Under the pieces are notes generated by a model, which saw only the letters and a program-made list of their open reading frames with translations, was not told the DNA's origin and made no database searches. Positions 10,719 to 23,200 of a DNA stretch of 64,000 bases are shown piece by piece (the first letter of the stretch is position 1; the number at the start of each line of letters is the position of its first letter). The translations under genes were made by a program, and so were the position numbers. The DNA is from Breviolum minutum Mf 1.05b.01 (taxonomy: Eukaryota; Sar; Dinophyceae; Suessiales; Symbiodiniaceae): the NCBI GenBank assembly GCA_000507305.1, contig DF239761.1:102522-166521 (forward strand), in the 5' to 3' direction.

Positions 10719-12624
10719 TCACATCGCATCGATTGTGCCATGTGACTGAACAAGGCGCAAGGCGCTTTCAGCATGAGCTTAGGAGTGGTCAGGGGAGAAT
10801 CTTCTGAATTGTCACACCTCATCCCTGTCAATGCTGGTGCGCTGTATATCAAAATGTGCAACTAAAACTTGAGTCCGCACAAATCACAACGTCACTGATG
10901 GCCATTTACGGTATTGCAACAATCTGATGCAAATTTCCTCAAATTTTGGTCCTGGTTGCCAGGTCCTGGTGAGACAATGTGAGAGAAAGGTGCCGCAAGC
11001 TACCTTTCAAGGAGTTGAGTAGATAGGTCTCGGTCAAAACAGAGTATTCAAGGGATCACGACCTACAAACCAGAAGTAGAACAACGCAAGTAGCAAGCCA
11101 TGATACCTTGGACTGTGCAAGGTTTCAAGTCTCGTATGATAAAACTAATTTGGGCCTGAACAAATTTACACTCAACTGTAAAACTGATAACACTTGAAAC
11201 AAGCGGGTTCTGTACGATCTTATTGATCCATTCTATTTGCTTATGGATTGTTTTAAACTTTGAATGCCAGCTAGAATCGACGAGCTTCCAGCTTAACCCT
11301 ACAGTTTAACAAAGTCTGCCTGCATAACGCCCAGGCACAAGCCCAGGGGAAGCACATTTCGGTACACCAAATGAGAAATTGCCCAAAAGAATCCCATCAC
11401 ACCAGTGAAGGCCATAAACCATCCATCGGGAGAATGGAGCAAAGTGAATGCAAATGTCGGTATGAAGATGCATAATGCCACACAAAACAACAAGCAGCGT
11501 TGGCTTCTCCAGCAGCCCTGATTTGAGGACTGTCTGTCACAATGGGTGCTCGCCGCTAGAACACTTTGTGGGTGGCGAGACTAGATAACAAAGCCAGCTT
11601 TCATGTGTGGAACTAGGCTGGCTGCAAGATATTGCATCCATTACCTTCAGCTCATATAATCATAAGAATATGTATATAAAGCCCTTCAAAACAAGACAAC
11701 ACGCACACTCAAAGAAACACATTCCTGATTGTTATATTGATAATTTCCTTTTTTTCCACCCAGCCAGTGAGAAACCGCCCTAGTGCACCTTTCCCTAAGT
11801 ATATAAATAAACCAATTCCTAAAGCGCACAGAACGTGATTCAGAACTGTTGAACACAGCTTGCCCAGTCCTTTCCAGTCGTCCATGACATGTTGATGATG
11901 TTTTTATCTTCGCTTCCGGTGTACCACCAGTTCAAATGCCGCACCAAGAATGAGAAAACCAATACCTGCGAAAAAGTCAAAATACCACAACAAATCACCA
12001 GAACCTGTGTGAACGTCTGCATTGAACCAAACATGATCCTAAATGACCAATCATTGAACAGGAGTGGATTGTAACCCCCACCAAACATCTTGAACACAAA
12101 TGTCAAGGATGGGTAAAATCCTATTGCTTTTGCAAGTGGGGTGCTTGTTGAAGCAGTCCCCAAAATGGATAGAGCACCAAAACGAGCCATAGATGCCAAT
12201 TGTCAAATTGCATGCGATGTTCTTGAACAACTGCCGCGATAGCAATTCCAACAATTGCAAGCAGCGCAAAAATACTTGGAAGAATAAAGCTGTATTTCAG
12301 ATTGGGTTGGTCAATACGCAGTCCCCAAACAAAGAAGATCTTGGATCCATGCCTGCAACGTTGAAAAATGAACCATGATGTCCATAGAGTTGTGCACGCT
12401 ATAAGAAAAACCCCTGGAGGACGTACGACCTTGGTAAGGAAAACCACGCCAGTAGTCACTGTTGCAATAACTTCCAACCACCTCTCCCAACAACTGATTT
12501 CTGGCAGAAATTCTGCCACAATCACGTCGCATGGCGCTACGGAAACACCAACCATTGCCCTCGCTTGGTGTTGGCATACATGAATCTCCAAAATCTTCTT
12601 TGTAGGATAATGCTTAACATTCAT
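10719..12624 (-). CDS. CPBP (CAAX-protease/bacteriocin-processing-like) membrane protein
   Basis: Complete four-exon gene for 273 residues, a normal length for the family: exons 12145-12624 (start MNVKHYPTKK), 11864-11965, 11337-11517 and 10719-10777. All phases fit (0, 0, 1), and all three introns begin GC. The order of motifs matches the CPBP intramembrane protease family: WHLWLVLVLYPFWGLLQQ, then VLVFSFLVRHLNWW, then FAFTLLHSPDGWFM, then a fourth motif NVLPLGLSHAE created by the last splice. Both family histidines are present (LLHSPD and LSHAE). The usual EExxxR motif in the first conserved helix is replaced by QQ, so glutamate-based catalysis is doubtful. Membrane-embedded by composition. 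The start could be preceded by a 5' exon because a good acceptor (CCACTTCCCAG) sits just upstream. Confidence 0.75.
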
Positions 12625-12775
12625 CTCTGGGAAGTGGGAGTGTTTTATGAATCATATGCAATATAATTTGTGCTTCTAATACCTGTTGTAAAGCCTGCGT
12701 TATTGTTTCTACTATTTCCTCATTTTTGTCCAATGTGTTCTCTGCCAAGAGTGGGATTGATAGATGAGCAAATGC

Positions 12776-13003
12776 TCACAGTCTGTAAGCGAGACTGTGG
12801 ACATCTCTTCGTACTTCTGTTGGCAATGCTTTTACAATCTTGAACCATATATCGGGTAGCTTAAATAGCTTGCAACCTCGTACCAGTACCAGCCAGCTGT
12901 ATAAATACTGATCTTCAATTGATTGTGTGACGCCATCTCGGACAAACAAAACAAACATTGGACAGCCTGACAGCCATCGATGGAATAGAATTTTCCGGTG
13001 TAT
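12776..13003 (-). CDS. possible exon, unknown
   Basis: Open frame with protein-like composition (FVLFVRDGVTQSIEDQYLYS, then LFKLPDIWFKIVKALP). It is upstream of the CPBP gene on the same strand, but no splice connection was found. Confidence 0.25.
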   Translation of the reverse strand: MHRKILFHRWLSGCPMFVLFVRDGVTQSIEDQYLYSWLVLVRGCKLFKLPDIWFKIVKALPTEVRRDVHSLAYRL

Positions 13004-13139
13004 AATATACATATATATATATATAAATATATATTTAATGTATATATATATATATCTTCTTGATGTATATAAATTCAATGTATATATATATATATCTTTT
13101 TAATGTATATATATATACATAAACCATATACACAATATT

Positions 13140-14050
13140 TCATAGTCGGGAACCATCACCTTTCGCATAGGTCCAGCATGGTCCGGTAGTCAGATGGACT
13201 CTGAGACATCTACCAAATTGTCAGAATCTGAAACACACTATAGCATAATCTTCCGGTTGACCCAAACGTTGACCAAACTCTCCATCAACTAATTCTAGTT
13301 GGTGGTTTCAACCCATTTGAAAAATATGAGTCAAAATGGGAATCTTCCCCAAATAGGGGTGAAAATAACAAATATTTGAAACCACCACCCAGATAGTAAT
13401 TTGTTTTACTAAAACTCAGTGTCATAGTTTGAAAATGCTTGAAGACAGCCAAAATGTTCCAAAATGGAGTAAGGCTCAGAGATGACATTAGCCGACATAG
13501 CCGAACTATACTATGGCGACACCAACCCAACGTGCTGCAAGGGATTTTTGATTACCTCTCTCGTTGTTTGCACCTCTTGTCCCAACCAATTTGAGAATTC
13601 TACCTTTTTCAATCCTTTTTGATTCTTTTCTGTCTACCCATCGGAAAACAACCCAGCTGAAACTCAAATACATGCGCACAAACTTGTTTCTTCTTGGCCA
13701 AAAATGATTGTCTTTGATGGTCTTTGCATGTCTTTGCGTCGGGTTGTCACCGCCGTATTGGAGGTGCCCCTAACGGGATCTCTACCCTGGGTAGCCTTCA
13801 GAAGTAATCTTTGCATCAAGAACTGCACCTCACACTTCAATGGAAAAACCTAACATCTCTTCGTTTCATGATCTTCTTCAATTCCTGGAAAGTATGCATA
13901 ATATTGCATAAGCAAACAGGGTTCGAATCAGTGTGCACAATTAGATTTCTTGCACACCCTCTTCTCTGACAATGATGGTTGTAACAGCCAATAAACATCT
14001 CAGCCACACAGGTACCCCCCAAAAGATAAATCCCAAATACATGCGCACCA
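13140..14050. other. no gene recognised
   Basis: Intergenic or intron. The minus-strand open frame at 13837-14061 (IFGAHVFGIYLLGGTCVAEM) is possible but unsupported. Confidence 0.4.
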
Positions 14051-14057
14051 AAGATTA

Positions 14058-15010
14058 TCATGGAGCACTCAAAGCTGACATCTCCAAGTGGCGCAACTTC
14101 TGACGCATCTCTTCACATCGCCTGTGAGTTTTGCCAAAAAGACCATCTGGACCATATTCAAAAAGAACAGGGTCCTCATGTTTAAAATACAACACTTGGC
14201 TTAATGACTAATAACAAACCGTATGATAATTAAATCATTGATATTTATATAATGATAACATCTGATGACTATGGCACACTCACTACTACAACATGTCATG
14301 CAATCTGCACTACTAGAACTTCTCCATGAGATTCAGCCGAGGTACCGAGAACTGCCCGGCAGGAGATCAGGCGATTGTTTCTTCAAAGCCTGGCAGAGAC
14401 TGAAAAAAAAAACGTATTTGAGATATGGCTTCTTTCAAAGATTTGCTAATATATAAATATATAATAATATAATATAATATATACATATTCTTTACATTAA
14501 CTCAAACCCATTACTATCACTTTGACTTGTAATAGTAGAACATGATGTGTCTTAGCACACAAACGACTCAACGAATAATTACAGTACGCAGCAATGGATT
14601 CTTTGTTTGTACGTGGCAGCTGGATCAAGATGGATTAACATGGTAAGAAGGTCTCTTTCGAAAGAAGTAAAGAAAACATGTGGCTCTGTTGTATTTTCAT
14701 TGCTTTCCACCCATCCGGTGCCCGGAAAAAACTGGCACCCACCTTCAAGACTTGCGCATAGCACTCAAACGCCTGATCCACGGCATCTCTGTTGAAGTGC
14801 AAACAAGATCGAACAAACACTTCATATCCCTTAAATAGGTTTACAACTGTGAATACTTCCACCCAAATCACCCCGAGTTTATCACTTTGGGTCATTGCTA
14901 GAGAGCCCCAATAATGGAAGCTTCAAAATCTGCAGTTTCGAAATGTTTCGAATGGCAGAAGATTGGAGCATACTGATGTGTCCATGCAATGCAGCCTCTT
15001 CAAACACCTT
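14058..15010 (-). CDS. unknown gene, 3' exons
   Basis: The last two exons are firm: 14346-14389 (ALKKQSPDLLPGSS, donor GTACCT, phase 2) joined to 14058-14199 (QVLYFKHEDPVLFEYGPDGL, then KTHRRCEEMRQKLRHLEM, stop). Further upstream, likely exons lie at about 14743-14890 (FKGYEVFVRSCLHFNRDAVD, GTGGGT donor) and about 14885-15010 (FEEAALHGHISMLQSSAIRN, ankyrin-like wording). The order of these two is unresolved. No family assigned. Confidence 0.5.
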
Positions 15011-15194
15011 TGATTCATTGGCCTATACAGTAAATATTCCTGACCCACGAAGAGTCGCGAAACTCCAACGAACATTTAGAATCCTAACAAAATACAAAAT
15101 CATCTGAGATTGTATATCATTATATGATGCAAACAATATGATCATACCAAATATATCCAAATATATACCGTACATGTATGTCCAGTGACACTCA

Positions 15195-16564
15195 TTACAT
15201 CACCATAAAATCGTTTAAGAACCCACTCATATCATCCTCGAGAATATTGACAAACAAACTGCCCAAGGTGCCCTTCCGACGGATGGGACCTGCGGCAAGT
15301 CCCCTTTCATCATCAATTGATCACCTTTTTGCCTCATCGGTAGGAGGGGGATGAAAAGCTTACTATTCTTGCCTGGAAAGAAACTTCCATGCAAACAGAA
15401 AAAAACATTGTTTAATATGAAACAACATTACATACATACAAATATGATATAAAAAGGATAGCTACTCTATATAGTTGAATGTTTTCTTGTTGGGACTGTG
15501 ACTTGGATCCGTAGGTTCATGACTTGGTCAGCTTTCGTTTGCACCTGAGGACATTCCAACTGTTGGCCACATAGCCATGATAGAATCAAGAACAAACAGA
15601 AGCTGAAGGAACTTGATCTATATTTGACATATTCATAATAATATCTTTTTTAAAAGGTACGTATATCATCATCCTACATGAGCTTCAAATGAAGACTGCG
15701 ACAAAAACTTTCAGCACGCAATGGCACCAGTGTATCCACACAATACATTAAATACATCAAATTTGTTTTGTAAAAAACATGTGTATATATATATATACAT
15801 CTGCATAATTTACGTTTACATAACAGTTGACATAACACTTCAAATCCCCCCAAGCCTCTCCCAAAATAAGGCCTTAGTGACTTCAACCACCAGAAGGGGG
15901 GTGGCGGATTTACTGATAACTTTGGTCCCATGAGTCTGAGAGAAAACCCATCCAAACCCCAGGCCGCCAGGCCAAGGTGCTCTAACTTTTCTGGACTGAT
16001 CCGACCCAATGCCCGCTGTTCCAGATCCAAAATGCTCTGAAGATTTTCCTCAGAAACTTTCTTCCCAAGCATCACCAAACAGTATGAACACACAAAGGCT
16101 GGGAGTAAACCTTAGGAGTAACACTTATCTTGGAAGTGCATCTGTTGACAGTGCTGCCAAAGGTCTACAGCAAGGGATGGTCGCTGATGCTTCTCATAGA
16201 AGCAGGAGAGGAAGTAGCGTACCTAGAGGATTCATACATACATTCCCAAGAGATTTCTATCATTCTACGTCCTTCATTTGGGATGGATCTATACTCTATA
16301 CTGTATACTCAACAACTTCATAATGTACGATCTAACATGCCTTTTGTGATGCTTGAAAGCGCCCTCAGTTAAATGAATTTTCAGACCCAGGAAACTCACA
16401 AGTGGCTGGTGGTCATTTGGCTAGATGACATGGAGATCCGCCAACAAAAACAGGCCTGCCTTGCAAAGCAACCAATGCTTGGAGGCCAGGTGTTCCGAGG
16501 CCGTTTCTGCAATAGCAACCAGGGAATCTGGACTGGAGATGCCTTCAGAAAACTTCCTCAGTGA
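15195..16564 (-). CDS. unknown helical-repeat-like protein, 3' exons
   Basis: Exons on the minus strand: about 16432-16564 (KFSEGISSPDSLVAIAETAS, KHWLLCKAGLFLLADLH), about 15930-16100 (after TTTACTCCCAG; VSEENLQSILDLEQRALGRI, SPEKLEHLGLAAWGLDG) and final 15195-15289 (PIRRKGTLGSLFVNILEDDM, stop). Alternating short amphipathic helices resemble dinoflagellate/apicomplexan organellar helical-repeat proteins, but this is only an impression. Intermediate exons between 15289 and 15930 were not resolved. Confidence 0.5.
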
Positions 16565-16599
16565 AAATAGGTGAACAAAACCCCCCATAGCCTTGCCTT

Positions 16600-17440
16600 C
16601 TCAGCAGATTGTGAATCACAAACAAACAGTCACACAACAAACAAGAGCAAGATCTTGGTACTATGAGATGTAGACCACCCAGGCTGAAATTTATCATCGA
16701 AGTTATGACATACCCAGGCAACCTAAGTTAAGCCCAAGTATCTTGCAAAGATCCAGAAATTTAGAAACCTCGGCTTGTGAACTTGTGATCCTGTTCACCA
16801 GGCTGAGGCTGGGAAGCACGAAACCCTTCCACCGATGTTAGATGGGGAATTGACCATAATGCCCTACAAGGCAAAAATGTCTTCAATTGGCAAGAACACC
16901 CTTCAAAAATTCAAGAATCAAAAAGTCTGGAAATCGCTGGTTTTAGCTGTAGGTTTCACATGTTGAATACTTTGGCAATGCAACTGGTATGACAAGCTTG
17001 AGGTTTTGAGACCTGCCGTGGCTGTCGGCTGTTGGGGGAGGATTCCCCTGCATCAAAGTCACATGCAGTGCTTCAGCTTCCGTGTCTTGCTGGCCTTCAT
17101 AACCACACTGGTCACAAGGTGACAGACCTGCACCGCTTTTTTTTTAGCGGAGAGGAGATGATCATACTGACGGTGGCGGTATAATCAAAAATATGTGCAA
17201 CATATGATGCTATACTTTGAATAAATAAATATATCTATACATATCATTTCATATATATATATATCAAACAAAAATGATTGCGCACCTCCGAACAAACATC
17301 AGATCAACATCTTCTATGGCCAGAGGACTTGGTGATTTTGGGGTATAGTTCAGAGCGTTCTGTCTCAGTTGCAGGTCCGGTAGTGCCATGACAGTGACAT
17401 GAAAGTTGCAAAATTTGGGAAAGTTTTAGGCAACGCAAAG
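16600..17440. other. no gene recognised
   Basis: No frame with convincing coding character; a poly-T run at 17138 and an AT tract at 17225-17270. Confidence 0.4.
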
Positions 17441-17459
17441 AAATTCACCCAGAATCCAG

Positions 17460-17645
17460 GAGGTCTCGGCACGGGACAATTCAGAATTCGTCAGAATTGG
17501 AGCAGCAAAGCGGGCTGCTGTTTTTCTACGAGAATCGGTTAAAGCTCTGTACAAATACAACCAGCTGTGTGTCAAGCAAAACGCCCTGCTACATGCAACG
17601 AAGTACTGGAGAGGCATTTGTTGCAAGAAAAAAAGCTGCTTGTAG
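17460..17645 (+). CDS. probable exon, unknown basic protein
   Basis: Follows CACCCAGAATCCAG with G next (AG|G). The frame reads EVSARDNSEFVRIGAAKRAA, then LRESVKALYKYNQLCVKQNA, to a TAG. Could be a terminal exon or have a GT donor inside (GTCAAG after CTGTGT). No domain recognised. Confidence 0.45.
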   Translation, partial: EVSARDNSEFVRIGAAKRAAVFLRESVKALYKYNQLCVKQNALLHATKYWRGICCKKKSCL

Positions 17646-18403
17646 AAAAGTGCGTCTGAACTGGTAACCAGTCTATCCTCAGAACCAGTCTGAAAATAGA
17701 CTTGATCATAGTTACGTAGTTGATCGTATGGTATCCTCACACTGCAGCAGGACATCACTGCTATTCCCGCAGCTGGGAATCCCCTAGTAGTTCACCAGGT
17801 GAATGTAGGAATCTCTTTGTTCCTGAGCATGCTTCATGCTGGGCACGAAGCGTTTCCGCCATCTCGCATCCTAGGCTGGGCATCCACCTGTCAAAGTAAC
17901 AAAATCTCCTGCCAAAAGACAGAAACATGTCCTACTTGATATATCAAATACGACCTCATCATCATCATCATCTCTGTGAAACAAAGGAAAAGGAACAAAA
18001 GCCCAAGATTTAAGCCCAGGAATAGATATATAATTGCATGAGTTAATTCATCGACCAATCACTTCATAGGTCCTTCACTGACCTCATGCAGCAGCTATTC
18101 TGCTTAGATGGCCTTCCCAAGACCACCCGATCGCCAGTAGTGGCGGAAAAAAGGGCAGATTCGCGGCAAAGCGAAGCCCATCACGGGCAAAACTGCAGCT
18201 TTTCACGGTTGAAAACAACAAGAAGACAGAAATGCTGTAGAAAAGTACCATTGGTACTATTGAATCATTGCCTCTGCAAGTTGGATAAACTGAACATACA
18301 TAGCCTGCGCAAACATCAAAAAATTGGTGTACGTCTTACTATAACTCCTCCAATGGAGGATTTTTCTTTGGCGATCACTTTAACACTATATACTCTTGGC
18401 CCC

Positions 18404-18631
18404 TCAATCAGCCAAGGCTTCATAGTAGGGCAGAGTCGTGTCATCTACCCGTTTCGGATGTCGAAAAAACATCCAAAGGCCGACACTCAAAGTGGCCAGC
18501 GCCACCAAACCCACAGTGCCCGACCTGGGTGACCGATGAGCTCCGATCAGGTCATTTTGCATGATCCAGTGGGGCCGAGATTGGTGATATTCGGGTTGAA
18601 GTGATTGACGTGGTTCGAATAACCGTGCCAT
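18404..18631 (-). CDS. small single-span membrane protein (75 aa)
   Basis: Single open frame from MARLFEPRQSLQPEYHQSRP to YYEALAD and stop, with one hydrophobic helix (TVGLVALATLSVGLWMFF) followed by RHPKR. Size and layout resemble small mitochondrial inner-membrane subunits (inference). It could also be the last exon of a longer gene. Confidence 0.5.
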   Translation of the reverse strand: MARLFEPRQSLQPEYHQSRPHWIMQNDLIGAHRSPRSGTVGLVALATLSVGLWMFFRHPKRVDDTTLPYYEALAD

Positions 18632-19033
18632 TGACAATCAATTTAGATCAATTTAGATTAGGTTGTTGGGGATAAACTTATCCGTCCAGTACCATTTTCA
18701 AATTGTACACGAGATCCTGTGACAATGGGGAATGTGCAGATGCTCAAGTACCCTCCTCACTTGGTCGTCTGATCTCATTGTGATGGCATAGTTTGCTAAA
18801 AATTGTAAGATTGAACAGGCAACCAAATGCAATGATTCAACATATAAGGTGGTTTGGCACGTAACACCAAACAAGCTAGCATAAAATGTCTGGTCCATTG
18901 AGGGCAACGCTGCGAGCCCAGTACCAAACAATATGTGCGTAATTCATGCGCTCTATGCTTGTATTCTAACCAAAGTTGCATGTGGTTGTAGAGACTACAT
19001 CTTTGCTTAAGCGCCTTATCAACCACCCATCAC

Positions 19034-19124
19034 CTGGATCCTGCAGCTGGGAAACACTGGAAGGACATACTGGCTTTTGAGGAGAAGACCGGCCTCCGGG
19101 AGATGAGGCCATTCTGCTGGCATC
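19034..19124 (-). CDS. exon of an unknown gene
   Basis: Ser/Pro-rich (SRMASSPGGRSSPQKPVCPS), acceptor CCTGAG|G, donor GTGATG, phase 0 to 1. Possibly 5' to the small membrane-protein frame at 18404-18631 on the same strand. Confidence 0.4.
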
Positions 19125-19302
19125 CTCAGGTTGACATCGTTGATGTATGTTGATGTGCTCATTGGATCTCATTGGTGTTTTTCCATGTTTTTCCTTACCT
19201 GACCAAGTGGGGACTTCTAGAGTGCACAAGGGGATGGGTCACCTCATCCTCTTCCTCCTCTGTCTTCCTCTTTTTGTTGCTTTCACCCTACCCCACCTAC
19301 TT

Positions 19303-19322
19303 CTACTACTACTACTACTAGG

Positions 19323-19371
<49 letters not shown>
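19303..19371. repeat. (CTA)n microsatellite
   Basis: About 22 copies of CTA with one interruption (AGG). Confidence 0.95.
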
Positions 19372-19373
<2 letters not shown>

Positions 19374-20225
19374 GCGAACCAGTGCCGCAAGCACTTTATA
19401 TCACTACGACTACTAGATGTCTGAAAGGTCCCCTTATTTCGACCCATTTTCTTGTGTATTGCTATGTGTACTTCTTTCTGGCAATTTCCAATTAATTCAT
19501 CCTGCTGAGTTATACGATGTTCTACGTAGTTCTACTTGTCTTGTAAGTGGCATACTTATTCTATATACTTCAGAGCGTTTGTTGCGCTAAGGTAGCAAGC
19601 AACCAGAAAGCGGACTGCCCTCACTGCACTTACCCAACTTGGCCAGGTTTCAGGTGCACACAATTTCATTGCTTCCCTTCTCTCCTCCTTACTACCTCTG
19701 CCTCTCTCTCTGCAAAGCGTAGCATGGTGTTATGGATAGTATGAGTTATCTAAATCTTTATATACAGTATGAACTCTAGAGTCTGGCGATCCCTACCTCT
19801 TGGAGAACTATATGGAGAACATAGGATCACTTTCCATCAGACTCATCACACGTGCAGCTTCTTTCTCAGCCATGGCTCTGATACCAAGAAAAGTCGAAGG
19901 TGTCTGGATGACCGTTGTGGTCTGAAACTTTGCCTACACAAGCTGGGAACATTCCAGAGAGGCAGCAATGACATGACTAAAACACTGCCCTGCGATGGAC
20001 CTAAATCTGAATGTATATGGTAGTAAATTGGTTGAGTCGTACGTAGAGTACAATATTGTAGCCATATGTGATGATAACTTGATATCATCGTCTCATTATC
20101 ATCTTGATTTGTCAGCTTCAGATTGGCATAGATCTGCCGTTTCAACAGAATACTTGGGGTCTCAGTGACTGCCAGTACTAGATTGCATACGAATGAATGT
20201 TGGAGGTCGCATGCAACAAGAAGTG

Positions 20226-23200
20226 TCACAGGAGAGGTTTGGACAGCTCCATCAACAATACAACTTGCTGATGCTTTGCCGAGTTGCAACCATCAACTTC
20301 TGAATTCACTTGGCTCCAAGTGAACGGACGCTCATCACCGCCCCAGGTGGGTGATGACACCTGAGGTTTGACGCAACATGCAACAGCGCATCATTAAGGC
20401 GAACCGCATTGCTGTCCGGGGTACTGCCAGGAAGGACAAATCCTCTGCTGTGGGTCGCCATTGCGCGATCTTCGCATCAATAGCTCCGAAGCAGTCATAG
20501 CTCACCTGTCATTTCCGAAAAATGGGAAATGAAACCTGGCAAATTGCAAGACTTGTCATTCTTCAACTCCGGTTCCATGCAAAAATAATGAGTTGTAAAG
20601 ATAAGCAACCCCTCCCAAACCCAAAGGTTGAAATGGGGAGACAAGTGACGTGCTTGTGAGGGTTGAGGTCACATCTTGCGCTGATGCCATTGCAAGCATC
20701 ACCCCTCGCCAATGGATCATCTAAACCTCAGAAATGATTGAAACTTTCAATGATTCTTTGCACAGCAAAAGAGGAAATTTCGTATAGAGCAACAGTGTCA
20801 TCTGTGTAAGTCATCACGATATGGCCTAGTTTCTGGCATTGTATGCTATGCCAACCTTCACAGAGAAATATCGTTACAACAAATTCGGCCATTCACATTC
20901 TGTCCATCAATACCATGCGATTATCGGTAAATGTCAAAGGCTAAGTAGCGATTGTATCTGATGAGAGCCATTAAGGAAGATAGCGAGGTGCCTGCCCCTT
21001 CTTGTCCTTGGTCAGCATCAATAGCATGCGTTGTTGAGTGACATCCAATCCACGGCAGAAGGGCAACAGCGTCACCTCTTTCGAAACAATCATAAAGTCA
21101 GCAAGTCATGGCTGGCTTCAATTTTGTCTTCCATACTGGGAGATGTGACAAAAGTTAAAGGTGAACAACACATCATAGAAAGTGTCACTAGTGGACTAGT
21201 AGTTTCGGACATCATTGATGCCAACATGTTCAGCCTTGTCAAGTTGGTCGGATTTCTCTGCGGCAACTTGCTGCAATTGCAACTGATATTTCAGCAAACA
21301 TGTTGGCAAAATTCCTCAAAGCCAGTTTGCAAAACCATACATTGTGTGTGTGTGTCTGTGCGTGTACGTATCTAAATATACCTGTATATACACCAAATGT
21401 GGAACAAAGATGAATAAAGTATAGTGTGGGACCAACGGAGTAAATTTGGGCCATTTTGAAAATCTTCGAAACGTTACATGTCCTCGCCAAACATCCTCCC
21501 ACGGCGATCTATCTGATTCTAAGATGCGAGTCCTACGTGTGTGGAGGCCATCTTCACATAGAGGTAAATGGGCTGCAAAGGTCCCCATTCAGACCAATCC
21601 GTCATGAATCATGATTATTGACAACAATGATCATGAATCATAGTAATGGAATATTAATAGTAGTACTTAGTAATCAAGAATGACAATAGAGTTGAGTCAT
21701 TATCCTCACCATCATCGCCATAAACACACTATATGTCCGATGGAAATTCACATATGCTGCCCCATGCCATAAAAGAAGAACACATGGAGTTGATGGTAGG
21801 ATTCAAACATCATCCATTGCCAACAATGCGGGCTCTTAACCCTCCTTGGTTCGATGGTAAAAAACTCACATCACAAGACTGCCAGCTTTCCTTCAAGTGT
21901 CGCGCACGCTCAAACATCAAAGCCCTTGGGCACTTGTCAAAACTAAAGTCATCTGGCGTATTTGTCTTCTTCTGCATCGCTTCATAGCCAGCAACTTTCC
22001 ATATATGATCCTGAGTGATAATGCTTAGGAAGCTTGTTGGGGAAAGTGTCTGTGAAACCAACTCGAAGATTCATCAATCCTTCCCCCAAAGGGGTTGTCA
22101 AAAAGAATCAGTATCATGTTTTTGGTATCCGGGCTCCAAGCGCAACATGCAGTACCTTGAGCTGTGAAACAACTCCCCCGTTAAAGCGTAGCCAAGATTC
22201 AAAGTAAGGCACATTGTAGCTGGGCCAAGACATCTGCTTTCGCAGCACATCTGTGACCTAGATTTTTTTGGTGAGCTAGTGAGCACTCCGCAGTGAATTG
22301 TGGCGAACTTGGATCAATGATTTCCAAAGGTAGATGCATAAATATAAAAATATACACCACATACACACTCAAATATGAGAACATATACTGTGACATATGC
22401 CATGTATGATATATCGGCAGTCCCAGCATGTTACCATTGATTGGCATTCATGATAAGTTTAGCTTATTCTTTGATTGCATTGTATTCAGCGAGGACCCAC
22501 TAAAAAGCCATCTCTTTCCCTGCCATCCACGATTAAAAACATGACCCAAAGAATTAGAGTTTTTGTATGTACTGATCTTGAAGGAATTGAAAATTCTTCC
22601 ACCATAGAAGGTGCCATACCAGGAATATCCATCAATGGATAGCCATGGTACATCACCCCGTTGCGAGTGTCCAGGCATAGTCTCTGAGATCCAAAGGGTC
22701 CCATTCTTCAGCGCTTTTCCTTCATGTTGCAATGTGAGGGATCTGCTGCTGTGAGAAGATTGTGAGCAAGTTGCATTTTGATGGGTGCGGTAACGGTACC
22801 AAGAAATTGTGAAACTTATTTTTGTGGAAAACTGAGCAAAAATATGTTGATGAAGCGTGATCTAAATCTAAATACTTTTAAATACTCCTATAATCTTGCA
22901 TCCGTTTACTGCATCATCTCAATCTCTGCAACATCTGCAGGTAAGTCCAAACAAAGATTAACATGTCCATTTGGAACTCCTGACCACAAAACACATCAAA
23001 ACACCTTTTTTACGGACCTTTTGCTGCCCCATAGGGTAAGCCGGTAAGCCAAAAAAAGACTCCCCCTGGCTACTCCACTGGGTCCTGGTTGAAATTGTTT
23101 GTAGTCAACAACCATCCACTGATTGTTGCCTTGGCGTGTGAGTGAAATAAACCAAGAAACAGTGCCCCGTCACCGAGTCACCTCCCACGTTTTCTTTGCA

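Noticed and set aside
12161-12169. CCATTTTGG on the minus strand at 12.16 kb
   Set aside because: It is the YPFWG coding sequence of the CPBP gene, not a leader relict.
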